From: Bosea sp. NBC_00550 | Lineage (GTDB): Bacteria; Pseudomonadota; Alphaproteobacteria; Rhizobiales; Beijerinckiaceae | Assembly (NCBI RefSeq): GCF_026020075.1 | Contig: NZ_CP102772.1 | Location: forward strand, 1,736,001-1,800,000 | Direction of reading: 5' to 3' | DNA length: 64,000 bases | Shown: piece by piece, positions 16,623 through 24,670 of the stretch | Layout of the letters: the number at the start of each line of letters is the position of its first letter | How positions within the stretch are numbered: position 1 is the stretch's first letter | Made by a program: the position numbers and the translations under genes | Notes under the pieces: generated by a model | Databases searched by the model: none | What the model was told of the DNA's origin: nothing | The model's input: the letters and a program-made list of their open reading frames with translations, nothing else

Positions 16623-18281
16623 ATGAGCATGGCATCGCAGACATCGGGGTCGGCCGCAGCGCCGCGCCCGATGACCAAGGAAGAAAGGAAGGTCATCATC
16701 GCCTCGTCGGCCGGAACGGTCTTCGAGTGGTATGACTTCTACCTGGCAGGCTCGCTCGCCGCCAACATCGCCCAGACCTTCGTGCCCGGCGACAACGACA
16801 CGGCGAAGTTCATCTTCGTGCTGTTCGGTTTCGCCGCCGGCTTCGCGGTCCGCCCGTTCGGCGCGCTGTTCTTCGGCCGCCTCGGCGACATGATCGGCCG
16901 CAAATACACCTTCCTCGTGACGATGACCGTCATGGGCCTCGCGACCTTCGTCGTCGGCCTGCTCCCGAGCTTCGCGACGATCGGCTATCTCGCGCCCACG
17001 GCCTTCATCATCTGCCGCCTGCTGCAGGGCCTCGCGCTCGGTGGCGAATACGGCGGTGCCGCGACCTATGTCGCAGAGCACGCCCCGATGGGCCGCCGTG
17101 GCTTCTACACCTCCTGGATTCAGACGACCGCGACGGTCGGCCTGTTCCTGTCGCTGATCGTCATCCTCGGCCTGCGCCTCAGCATGTCGCCGGAGGCTTT
17201 CGCCGCCTGGGGCTGGCGCATTCCGTTCCTGCTCTCGATCATCCTGCTCGGCTTCTCGATCTGGATCCGTCTCCAGCTCGCCGAATCGCCGGCCTTCGTG
17301 AAGATGAAGGAAGAAGGCACGCATTCGAAGGCGCCGCTCCGCGAGGCCTTCGGCAACTGGGAGAATGCCAAGATCGGCCTCATCGCCCTGTTCGGCGGCA
17401 CCGCCGGCCAGGCCGTCGTCTGGTACACCGGCCAGTTCTACGCGCTGTTCTTCCTGACGCAGACGCTGAAGATCGACGGCACCACCGCCAACCTGCTGAT
17501 CGCGCTCTCGCTGCTCGCCGGCACGCCGTTCTTCATCCTCTTCGGCTGGCTTTCGGACAAGATCGGCCGCAAGCCCATCCTGCTCGCCGGCTGCCTGATC
17601 GCGGCGCTGACCTACTTCCCGCTGTTCACGATGCTCGCGAACACGGCTAACCCGAAGCTGATCGCGGCCACCGACAACGTGAAGCTGGTCCTCACCTCCG
17701 ATCCGGCGCAGTGCGGCACGCTCTTCGACCCCGTCGGCGTGCGGACCTTCACCAAGCCCTGCGACATCGTCCGCCGCACCCTGGCCACCAACTCGATCCA
17801 CTACGATCTGGTGCCCGGACCGGCCGGCTCGCCGCTCAAGGCGACCATCAACGGTGCGGACGCGCCGACCGGCGCTGCCGAGCTCGTCGCCGCCGCCCAG
17901 ACCGCCGGCTATCCGAAGGCGGGTGACGCTACGATCCTGAAGACGCCCTCCATCGGCCAGGTGCTGACCGACGGCCGCGCCATGAAGGCAGTGGGCATCC
18001 TCTTCGTGCTCGTCCTCTTCGTGACGATGGTCTACGGCCCGATCGCGGCCCTGCTGGTCGAACTCTTCCCGACCCGCATCCGCTACTCCGGCATGTCGCT
18101 GCCCTACCACATCGGCAACGGCTGGTTCGGCGGCTTCCTGCCCCCGACGGCCTTCGCCATCGTGGCGGCCAGCGGCAACATCTTCTCCGGCCTGTGGTAT
18201 CCGATCATCGTGGCGCTCGGCACCTTCGTGATCGGCCTGCTGTTCCTGCCGGAAACCAAGAACCGCGACATCCTGAAGTGA
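16623..18281 (+). CDS. MFS transporter, metabolite:H+ symporter type (KgtP/ShiA/ProP group) with a large inserted loop
   Basis: A 552-aa inner-membrane symporter from ATG 16623. The first membrane helix contains the group hallmark TVFEWYDFYLAGSLA. RPFGALFFGRLGDMIGRKYT is the loop 2-3 motif, and GEYGGAATYVAEHAP is typical of the MHS subgroup (dicarboxylates, shikimate, proline/betaine). A hydrophilic insertion of about 100 residues (about 345-450), with two cysteines, separates helices 8 and 9; related proteins usually have about 430-450 residues. A strong intrinsic terminator follows. The substrate is not predictable, but a carboxylate or amino acid is likely. Confidence 0.9.
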   Translation: MSMASQTSGSAAAPRPMTKEERKVIIASSAGTVFEWYDFYLAGSLAANIAQTFVPGDNDTAKFIFVLFGFAAGFAVRPFGALFFGRLGDMIGRKYTFLVTMTVMGLATFVVGLLPSFATIGYLAPTAFIICRLLQGLALGGEYGGAATYVAEHAPMGRRGFYTSWIQTTATVGLFLSLIVILGLRLSMSPEAFAAWGWRIPFLLSIILLGFSIWIRLQLAESPAFVKMKEEGTHSKAPLREAFGNWENAKIGLIALFGGTAGQAVVWYTGQFYALFFLTQTLKIDGTTANLLIALSLLAGTPFFILFGWLSDKIGRKPILLAGCLIAALTYFPLFTMLANTANPKLIAATDNVKLVLTSDPAQCGTLFDPVGVRTFTKPCDIVRRTLATNSIHYDLVPGPAGSPLKATINGADAPTGAAELVAAAQTAGYPKAGDATILKTPSIGQVLTDGRAMKAVGILFVLVLFVTMVYGPIAALLVELFPTRIRYSGMSLPYHIGNGWFGGFLPPTAFAIVAASGNIFSGLWYPIIVALGTFVIGLLFLPETKNRDILK

Positions 18282-18303
18282 TCATCGCCTGACGGCGATC
18301 CTG

Positions 18304-18332
18304 GCCCCGCCTCGGTTGAGGCGGGGCTTTTT
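18304..18332 (+). terminator. Intrinsic terminator of the MFS gene
   Basis: Perfect 10-bp stem GCCCCGCCTC/GAGGCGGGGC with a GGTT loop, followed directly by TTTTT. It lies 22 bp after the MFS transporter stop codon. Confidence 0.92.
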
Positions 18333-18469
18333 CGTTTTAAGTACCCGGAAAGTCGGGGGGAGGCCGAGCATCGCGCTTGCCCTCGGGGCCATCCGCTGAT
18401 AACCGCTGCAACGATTGCGAGCGGCATCCGCGAGCGATCCGGTCCAGCCCCGAAACTGGACGCCACGGC

Positions 18470-18544
18470 GCCGGCGTAGCACAGCGGTAGTGCAGCGGTT
18501 TTGTAAACCGAAGGTCGGGAGTTCGATCCTCTCCGCCGGCACCA
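18470..18544 (+). tRNA. tRNA-Thr (anticodon TGT)
   Basis: Acceptor stem GCCGGCG/CGCCGGC, D-arm GCAC/GTGC, anticodon loop TTTGTAA giving TGT, and T-loop TTCGATC. The discriminator is A18541 and CCA is encoded at 18542-18544. The outermost anticodon-stem pair looks like a G-A mismatch, and the T-stem has one G-T pair. Confidence 0.96.
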
Positions 18545-18588
18545 GCCATTCTTCGGGTAACCGGCAAGCATCGCGTCGAGGAAGCGAA

Positions 18589-18870
18589 ATGGCAAAGCGA
18601 ACGAAATCCAAAGCGCTCGACACCGAGTTCACCATGTTCGACGTCGTCTATGAGGATGGCTCCCGGACCTCCAACCGGCGGGTGCCAACCGCATTGCTTG
18701 GCGGCCTGGATGGGGACGAGCCTGCGCGCGCGACGATCATGGAACAGGACGAGGCGATCTCGGAGAAATCCGGCAAGCCGCCCTTGGCGATCGCGACCAT
18801 CATGAGGTCGGGCAAGGCGGTGGTCGAGCAGGATAACCGCAAGGACGAGCGCAAGAAGCGCTCGGCGTAA
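18589..18870 (+). CDS. Small charged protein, unknown function
   Basis: A 93-aa hydrophilic protein from ATG 18589, preceded by a good GAGGAAG ribosome binding site. It begins with a basic stretch (KRTKSKA) and contains FTMFDVVYEDGSRTSNRRVP, a pattern seen in small conserved alphaproteobacterial proteins. It ends in a highly charged tail (EQDNRKDERKKRSA). There are no membrane segments or cysteines. It starts 45 bp after tRNA-Thr. The function is unknown; reality is supported by the ribosome binding site and balanced composition. Confidence 0.7.
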   Translation: MAKRTKSKALDTEFTMFDVVYEDGSRTSNRRVPTALLGGLDGDEPARATIMEQDEAISEKSGKPPLAIATIMRSGKAVVEQDNRKDERKKRSA

Positions 18871-19187
18871 ATGCAGGCTCCCTGTCGAGGCGCGATGCGA
18901 CCAGACAGGTTGGATCATCTGCAGCCTCGGCATCGGGAACCCCGGTTGACCGCCAGTCGGTACGGCCTCTTCCTGGCCAAGCATCAGCTTCCGCGTCACC
19001 CGAAGATGGCCTCGCAGCTCTCGCTGTGCGGGCCGTTCGGTCTCGACCAGCTTCCTCGCATAGCCCGACAGGCGCCCACAGGCCCCTGGAAGCGCGTTAG
19101 CCAAGTTGCACCTTCGAGAACTCGTCGCGCGTTTTCTCGCGGCCGCGCGAAGATTAGAGCGCATCTCTCCCTTTAAATCGCGCGCGA
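18871..19187. other. Gene-poor stretch before a dehalogenase remnant
   Basis: No convincing gene is seen. Open frames on both strands here have Arg/Pro/Ser-skewed composition and no recognisable motif. It lies between a small gene next to tRNA-Thr and the broken dehalogenase, so decayed sequence is likely. I searched for a repeat of the tRNA 3' end (an attachment site) and found none. Confidence 0.5.
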
Positions 19188-19190
19188 TGA

Positions 19191-19658
19191 TCTGCTCAAC
19201 GACAGAGCGCCCTTGGTCGGGTCCTGCCCGCCTCGATCGCCCGCCCCCTCACCCCTGCCGAGATGGGTGTCTATCGCGCGCCCTTCCCGACCCGCGAAAG
19301 CCGGCTGCCCGTCTGGCGCCTGCCGAATGAACTGCCGATCGAGCGCAAGCCCGCCGATGTCTGGGATCGGCTGAGCAAGGCCCATCGCGCGCTCGCGGCC
19401 TCGGCCTATCGCAAGGTGCTTTTCGCGGGCGAGCCCGGAGCGCTGGTTTCGCCGGCTTTCGGTGCCGCCTTCGCCGCAGGCCTGACGAACTGCAAGTTCG
19501 TTCTGCTCGGGGCTGGGCGTCACTATCTTCAGGAGGATCACCCCAAGGCCATCGCCGACAAGGTCGCCAGCGAGATCAGGTCGATTACCGCGATCACCGG
19601 GCCGCTTGCCGGCGTCGCAGCTCGAGCTGACCGTGTGGGGCACTGCTGGCAGGATTGA
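19191..19658 (+). pseudogene. Haloalkane dehalogenase, C-terminal remnant
   Basis: The translation from 19191 to 19658 matches the last 40-45 per cent of haloalkane dehalogenases (DhaA/LinB family, usually about 295-305 aa). Recognisable are VLPASIARPLTPAEMGVYRA, the segment with WRLPNELPI, KVLFAGEPGALVSPAF and GRHYLQEDHPKAIADKV with the catalytic His. The N-terminal two-thirds with the HGNPTSS oxyanion motif and the nucleophile Asp (HDWG motif) is missing. An in-frame TGA at 19188 cuts the frame just before the homology, and nothing similar is found upstream. An internal ATG at 19263 could still give a 131-aa product, but it could not be an active dehalogenase. Confidence 0.75.
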
Positions 19659-19728
19659 CATCCATCCTTCTCTGGGAACGTTTTGGCGGGCGGAAGGGTT
19701 ATCCGCCTCGCCAGGCCCGGAGGCTTCG

Positions 19729-20016
19729 ATGAAGGTCATCGCTCTCACGCTCGTTCTCGTGCTGAATGCGGGGATCGCGACCGCCCAGTCACGCCCCTCG
19801 ACCGTCTCGCGCCCCTGCGCCGCGAGCCAGAGGGACGTCCAGACCCAAGGCGCCATCGTCCTCGGCACGGGCGGCTTCACCTATGACCGCTTCGTTCGCG
19901 ACCGCAGCTTCTGCCAGTTCGACGAGGGCCTCGACCCAGCCTGGGTGCCGAGCCGCGACCGCGACGCCTGCTTTGTCGGCTATCGCTGCAAATCGCAGTC
20001 GCGCTGGTTCGATTGA
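19729..20016 (+). CDS. Small secreted conserved protein, Cys-containing
   Basis: A 95-aa protein from ATG 19729 with a signal peptide (about 1-19, ending IATAQ). The mature part has four cysteines (SRPCAAS, RSFCQF, RDACFVGY, YRCKS) and the segment GAIVLGTGGFTYDRFV. I recognise the pattern as a small periplasmic protein conserved in Hyphomicrobiales, without known function. An even number of cysteines in an exported protein suggests two disulfides. It lies 70 bp after the dehalogenase remnant and is not obviously part of an operon. Confidence 0.72.
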   Translation: MKVIALTLVLVLNAGIATAQSRPSTVSRPCAASQRDVQTQGAIVLGTGGFTYDRFVRDRSFCQFDEGLDPAWVPSRDRDACFVGYRCKSQSRWFD

Positions 20017-20096
20017 TCGCTGCGCCGCCGGCGGAACCTGAGCCACCAATCAACGTTCAGTGTTTGGGGTGACTGCTTTTTCGGGGGGAGGTTCGC

Positions 20097-20651
20097 ATGC
20101 GCCGTTCTCTGCTCGTCGCCGCTTCCATCGCACCATTGCTGCTCGCCAGCGCCACGGAGACCTTGTCGCAACCTCGTTACGGAGGCGGCGGTTTTCGTGC
20201 CGGCGGATTTCATGGTGGCGGGTTTCATGGCGGCGGATTTCGCACCCATGGAATCGGAATGAGAGCCTATGGGGTGCGCCCCGGCTTCCAGGGCTACGGC
20301 TCCGGATGGCGCGGCGGATGGGGAGCGCGAGGCGGCTGGTACGGCGCCGGCTTTTATCCGCGCCGCGCTTGGGGCGGGTATTACCCCTACCGGCGCTATT
20401 GGGGCGGCGGCTATTATCCTTATTGGGGCGTGGCGTCAGGTCTCGCCACCGCAGCGGTGATCGGGGCCGCGGCCTCCTATCCGGCCTATGGGTATCCTGC
20501 CTACCCGGCTTACGAGGTTCTCCCCGCGGCAAGTGGTGGCCAGTGCAGCACGCCGGTGAAGATCTGCACGCTCTATGAGCCTGCTCCGCTCGGCACAGGC
20601 TGCTCCTGCAGGGTTCCCGGAGGCCGCGCTCGCGGCAGTGTCGAGCCCTGA
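20097..20651 (+). CDS. Secreted Gly/Tyr-rich repeat protein
   Basis: A 184-aa protein with a strong ribosome binding site (GGGGGGAGG) before ATG 20097 and a signal peptide (about 1-23). It has short Gly-rich repeats: FHGGGFHGGGF near residue 38, then Trp/Tyr/Gly-rich blocks (GWRGGWGARGGWY, YYPYRRYWGGGYYPYWG). A short hydrophobic stretch (SGLATAAVIGAAA) follows, then Tyr/Pro repeats. The C-terminus has four or more cysteines (GQCSTPVKICTL, GTGCSCRV). Such proteins are common in Hyphomicrobiales; a surface or envelope role is inferred. A long overlapping frame is a shadow. Confidence 0.75.
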   Translation: MRRSLLVAASIAPLLLASATETLSQPRYGGGGFRAGGFHGGGFHGGGFRTHGIGMRAYGVRPGFQGYGSGWRGGWGARGGWYGAGFYPRRAWGGYYPYRRYWGGGYYPYWGVASGLATAAVIGAAASYPAYGYPAYPAYEVLPAASGGQCSTPVKICTLYEPAPLGTGCSCRVPGGRARGSVEP

Positions 20652-20775
20652 CCGGTCGGCTCGAACCCGCCTGCAACGCCGGCTGGAACAGATGGCTGGC
20701 CGGCACACATCATCCTGGGGTAGATGTCGGGTCGACAGAGCCGCCATCCCGCGGCCTCATCGCTGCTCGATCCCT

Positions 20776-21252
20776 ATGCGAACCGGAATGGACGACCGGA
20801 CTCATCTCCTGACATTGGCCGCGCGCTGCGAGACCTCCAGCAAGCCCACAAGGGAGCTGGATGCCGATATCTATGAGGCGCTCGGCTACATCGTGCGGCG
20901 CAAGCCGACGCGGCTTGCCACGCGCCGCACGCCGGCCGGCGGCATCTATCAGCATGGCTCCTTCTGGAAGACGCTCGGCGCCGTCAGCGCCGATATCGAC
21001 GTGGCCGTTTCCCTGCTGCGGCAGAAGGCCCCCAGCTGGAGCTGGAGCCTGCAATGCCTCGCCGGCGATGATCCCATGGCTTTCCAGGCGCTGGTCGCCG
21101 ATTGCTCGGGCCATGGCGTCATGGGTTCTCTCGCTCTGTGTGCGGCCATGCTGCGCGCCCTCGCCCGTCGCGAACCCGTTGCGCGGGCAGAAACGGAAAC
21201 CGACCAGCTAGCGGCAGCGCCCGCATCGGCTTCCCGCCTCACGGAAACTTGA
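20776..21252 (+). CDS. Small protein resembling phage ABA-sandwich-domain proteins
   Basis: A 158-aa protein from ATG 20776 (ATG 20788 is equally possible). It opens with LAARCETSSKPTRELDADIYEALG, followed by SADIDVAVSLLRQKAPSWSWSLQ and a C-terminal helix SLALCAAMLRAL. This order (Leu-Asp motif, a Trp-containing strand, then an Ala/Leu-rich helix) is that of small phage and phage-derived proteins with an ABA-sandwich fold. The match is by pattern only. No other phage gene is next to it. Function unknown. Confidence 0.6.
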   Translation: MRTGMDDRTHLLTLAARCETSSKPTRELDADIYEALGYIVRRKPTRLATRRTPAGGIYQHGSFWKTLGAVSADIDVAVSLLRQKAPSWSWSLQCLAGDDPMAFQALVADCSGHGVMGSLALCAAMLRALARREPVARAETETDQLAAAPASASRLTET

Positions 21253-21326
21253 CCCATGGGCAGATCATGGCAGTTGAACAGTGACTTCCCCTCGTTAGTT
21301 TGCCTGTGACTTGAGGGGAGAAAACC

Positions 21327-22310
21327 ATGCATGACGTCACTATTTCACGCCGCGCCGCCATCGTCGGCGCGGGCGCTCTCGTTGCCGCTACGACCCTGGA
21401 CCTTCCCGGGGTTGATCTGGCCCAAGCCCAAGGAGTTCCCGTGAACCAAGCTCCCGGATTCTACCGCTACAAGATCGGCGACATCACGCTGACCGCGATC
21501 AATGACGGCTTCGGCAAGCGCCCGCTCGAAGGCTTCGTTCGCAATGCCGAGCTGGCCGACGTCAAGAAGGCCATGGAGCAGGCCTTCCTGCCGCAGGATG
21601 CGCTGAACATCACTTTCACAACCCTCGCGATCCAGAGCGGCGGCAAGCTCGCGCTGATCGACACCGGCAACGGCGATTCCGGCGCGCCGACATCCGGCAG
21701 CTGGATGACGAACTTCAAGGCCGCCGGCTTCGATCCGAAGGACGTCTCGACCGTCGTGTTCAGCCATTTCCACGGCGACCACATCAACGGCTTCCGGCTG
21801 AAGGACGGCAGCGCCGTCTTCCCGAACGCGGAAGTCATGGTGCCGGCCGCCGAATGGGCCTTCTGGATGGACGACGCCAAGATGAGCGCCGCCCCGGAGG
21901 CCATGAAGGGCGCCTTCGCCGGCGTACGGCGCGTCTTCGGCCCCGTCACGAAGGATGTGAAGCAGTTCGAGCCGGGCAAGGAAATCCTGCCGGGCCTGAC
22001 CCCGATCGCGGCGCCCGGCCATACGCCCGGCCACACCGTCTTCGCGCTCACCTCCGGCAACGGCAAGCTGATGATCATGTCGGACACGACCAATCATCCC
22101 GCGCTCTTCGTGCGCAATCCCGATTGGTCGGCGGTTTTCGACATGGACGGCCCCCAGGCCGCCGCCACCCGCCGCAAGCTGCTCGACATGGTCTCGGCCG
22201 ACCGGATGCAGGTCGCCTTCTACCATGCGCCCTTCCCGGCCGTCGGCCATATCGCCAAGGACGGCAAGGGCTTCGAAATGGTGCCGGTGCAGTGGAGCCC
22301 CGCGATCTGA
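21327..22310 (+). CDS. Tat-exported metallo-beta-lactamase-fold hydrolase
   Basis: A 327-aa protein with a twin-arginine signal (SRRAAIVGAG at residues 7-16, cleaved near AQAQG), so it is folded before export to the periplasm. The zinc-binding motif HFHGDH is at 147-152, with a second-site His in GHTPGH near 232 and a metal-bridging Asp in MSDTTNH. The overall order is that of the MBL-fold lactonase/hydrolase group. Possible substrates include lactones, esters or thioesters; none is shown by the sequence. It is preceded by a GAGGGGAG ribosome binding site and followed by a gene-free stretch with a palindromic element. Confidence 0.88.
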   Translation: MHDVTISRRAAIVGAGALVAATTLDLPGVDLAQAQGVPVNQAPGFYRYKIGDITLTAINDGFGKRPLEGFVRNAELADVKKAMEQAFLPQDALNITFTTLAIQSGGKLALIDTGNGDSGAPTSGSWMTNFKAAGFDPKDVSTVVFSHFHGDHINGFRLKDGSAVFPNAEVMVPAAEWAFWMDDAKMSAAPEAMKGAFAGVRRVFGPVTKDVKQFEPGKEILPGLTPIAAPGHTPGHTVFALTSGNGKLMIMSDTTNHPALFVRNPDWSAVFDMDGPQAAATRRKLLDMVSADRMQVAFYHAPFPAVGHIAKDGKGFEMVPVQWSPAI

Positions 22311-22400
22311 CGGGCTTCGCCTCAGTCCATTCGGTCGAGGCCGGGCACCCAGCCCGGCCTTGATCGTCCGAGGCTGCCGTCTTGAGACGGAACCACTCCG

Positions 22401-22543
22401 TCATTCCGGGGCGGTCTGAAAGACCGAGCCCGGAACCCAGAACCGATGCTGCCTATCGCAAGCATGACCATCGCCGCGCCTTCATCACCGAGGACACCGG
22501 TTCTGGGTTCCGGGCTCATCGCTGGCGCGATGCCCCGGAACGA
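22401..22543. repeat. Nested palindromic intergenic element (family C)
   Basis: Lies in the 359-bp gap between the MBL gene and nadK. A perfect 20-bp inverted repeat (22426-22445 with 22498-22517, GAGCCCGGAACCCAGAACCG) is flanked by a second 9-bp pair (22404-22412 with 22532-22540). Each side also holds its own small hairpin, GGTCT-GAA-AGACC (22413-22425) and ATCGC-TGGC-GCGAT (22518-22531). The RNA or single-stranded DNA would fold as a branched structure. No gene is seen in the rest of the gap. Confidence 0.85.
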
Positions 22544-22669
22544 CGGCGCGGTTCCGTCCATAAACGGCAGGCTCCGGCGGGTTTTATCGTCGGCGGAGTC
22601 TCGCGGCCTGCGGCCCGGTCGTGTTAAGCCTGCGCCCATGCCGCAAGGCCTGCCGCTTCAGGACACGCT

Positions 22670-23443
22670 ATGACCGAACGTTTCGGCGCGATCTCCTTCG
22701 TCGCCAGCGATACCCCTGAGGCGCGGGCAGCGCTCGACAAGCTGGTCGAGCGCTATGGCAATGCCGCTCCGGCCGAGGCCGACGTCGTCGTCGCGCTCGG
22801 CGGCGACGGGCTGATGCTGCAGACGCTCCACCGCTTTCTCGGAACGGGCAAGCCGATCTACGGGATCAATCGCGGCTCCGTCGGCTTCCTGATGAACGAA
22901 TTCAAGGAGCGCGGGCTGCGCAAGCGGCTTGAAATGGCCGAGCGCAGTGTCGTCCACCCGCTCTCGATGGAAGCGGTCGACCGCAACGGCGTGACGGTGC
23001 AGTCCAAGGCGATCAACGAGGTCTCGCTGCTGCGCCGCTCCTACCAGGCCGCAAAACTGCGCATCTCGGTCGACGGGCAGGTGCGGCTTTCGGAGCTGAT
23101 AGCAGACGGGCTTCTGCTGGCGACACCGGCCGGCTCCACCGCCTACAATCTCTCGGCCAACGGACCGATTCTGCCGCTGGATGCGCCCCTTCTCGCGCTC
23201 ACGCCGATCTCGGCATTTCGGCCCCGCCGCTGGCGCGGCGCGCTGCTGCCTGACCATGCCAAGGTCTTAATAGAGGTGTTGGAAGCCGACAAGCGACCGG
23301 TCAGCGCTGTCGCCGACCACACCCAGATCGACGAGGTCAGCTCCGTCTCGATCGAAATCGACCGCGATGTCGATCTCGTCATGCTGCACGACCCCGGCCA
23401 CAGCCTGGACGAGCGCATCCTGCGCGAACAATTCGGTTACTGA
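22670..23443 (+). CDS. nadK: NAD kinase
   Basis: A 257-aa cytoplasmic enzyme that phosphorylates NAD to NADP. The ATP-binding GGDG motif is at residues 44-47 in [18 protein letters not shown]. The NE/D motif occurs in NEVSLLRRS, and [18 protein letters not shown] near 150 is the conserved catalytic/substrate loop. The length is normal for the short bacterial form. It is convergent with the DUF2336 gene, with 12 bp between stops. No regulatory site is evident upstream, other than the palindromic element. Confidence 0.95.
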   Translation: MTERFGAISFVASDTPEARAALDKLVERYGNAAPAEADVVVALGGDGLMLQTLHRFLGTGKPIYGINRGSVGFLMNEFKERGLRKRLEMAERSVVHPLSMEAVDRNGVTVQSKAINEVSLLRRSYQAAKLRISVDGQVRLSELIADGLLLATPAGSTAYNLSANGPILPLDAPLLALTPISAFRPRRWRGALLPDHAKVLIEVLEADKRPVSAVADHTQIDEVSSVSIEIDRDVDLVMLHDPGHSLDERILREQFGY

Positions 23444-23455
23444 CGCGCTCGCCTC

Positions 23456-24670
23456 TCAGGCTGCGTCGCGCAGATCGCCCGCTTCGAGCTCGATCAGAAA
23501 GGATGGATCGGCCTCGATCAGCAGGGCGAGCGCCGCGTCGTCGGCAAGCGAATCCGCCATGGCCTTCGCCTCCTCGCGGGCAGCCTCCGCATCCATGCGC
23601 CGCAGCAGCGCCATCAGCGCATCGGCTTCCGGCCCCGTCATACCCTCGCAAGCGATCAGGACGTCGCGCAGCAATACGCGGTCGATGCCGTGCCGCGTGC
23701 TGCCGGCATCGAAGCCACGCGCGTTGAGGGCGAGGATCGCGGCGATGAAAGCCAGTTCGAGCGCAGCCGGCAGCCCGGCCTTGCGGCAGAGCGCCTTGAG
23801 CCCGGCGCCACGCCGGTCGCGCAGCAGCGTCGCGACCCGGCCGGCCGGCAGGTCCGACAGCGAAACGAAGGCGGCCTCGGCCAGCGCCGGCTCCCCACTG
23901 AGCAGCGAACGCAGCATCAGGCCGGGCGTCAGCCGGCCAGTGGTCCGCAGGACCTCGACGATCGCCGGCGCGTCGGTCGCCTCGCCGCCGGCGGCAAGCG
24001 CCACCGCGACTCGCTCGGTCGATTCCCGCGCCAGCCTTGCGCTGCGCTCAGGCGTCAGCCAGCCGCATCCCGCGACGAAGCTCGCCAGCGTCTCGGAAAC
24101 CCTGGCCGCGATCGCCTGGCGCAAGCCGGCGGGAAGATCGGCCCGCTCCAGCAAGGCCTCGCGCAGGCCGCCGCTGTCGCCGAAGCGTTCGACGATGCGT
24201 TCGAAGGAGAAATCCGGGATTTCGGCCGTGCGATTGCCGGCCAGCGTGACCAGAGCCTCCTCGCAGCCGACCTCGGCCAGCGCCGCACAGACGCTCACCG
24301 GCAGGCAACGGCGCATCGCGATGGCGCGTTGCGCCAGCGTGTCGCCGACGGCGGCGGCATCCACGAGGTCGGCCTCGGTGAGCACCGGCGAGTGTGCCAG
24401 CACCAGCGCCGCGACATCGCCCTGATCGGCGATGAGGCCGAGCGCGAGGTTGCGCGGCGTGCGCATCGACGGCGCCATTTCCTCGGCGATCGCCCGGCGC
24501 ACCAGCGGCGAAGGATCGTCGATCAAGGCGATCAGCGCGGTTTCGGCTTCGCGGCGATCCTCATCTGACATGCCGGACCGCAGATAGGCTCCAGCCAGCG
24601 CGGCGGCGCCCGCAGCGCGCGGCTCGGCTGGGGCCGTGCGAGCCCAGAGCAGGAAACGGCGAACGATCAT
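23456..24670 (-). CDS. DUF2336 domain-containing protein
   Basis: A 404-aa protein, largely alpha-helical and rich in Ala, Leu and Arg. Repeated two-helix units (for example LIDDPSPLVRRAIAEEMA near residue 50 and LAHSPVLTEADLVD) look HEAT-like and match the DUF2336 family, abundant in Alphaproteobacteria with no proven function. There is no signal peptide. Its ATG overlaps the stop of the lytic transglycosylase gene (ATGA at 24667-24670), so the two are translationally coupled, the transglycosylase first. Confidence 0.85.
   Translation of the reverse strand: MIVRRFLLWARTAPAEPRAAGAAALAGAYLRSGMSDEDRREAETALIALIDDPSPLVRRAIAEEMAPSMRTPRNLALGLIADQGDVAALVLAHSPVLTEADLVDAAAVGDTLAQRAIAMRRCLPVSVCAALAEVGCEEALVTLAGNRTAEIPDFSFERIVERFGDSGGLREALLERADLPAGLRQAIAARVSETLASFVAGCGWLTPERSARLARESTERVAVALAAGGEATDAPAIVEVLRTTGRLTPGLMLRSLLSGEPALAEAAFVSLSDLPAGRVATLLRDRRGAGLKALCRKAGLPAALELAFIAAILALNARGFDAGSTRHGIDRVLLRDVLIACEGMTGPEADALMALLRRMDAEAAREEAKAMADSLADDAALALLIEADPSFLIELEAGDLRDAA

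Noticed and set aside
18511..18544. Attachment-site repeat of the tRNA-Thr 3' end
   Set aside because: I looked downstream for a copy of the 3' half and did not find one.
18871..19176. 101-codon plus-strand frame after the small gene near tRNA-Thr
   Set aside because: Skewed composition, no ribosome binding site and no recognisable domain; more likely decayed sequence.
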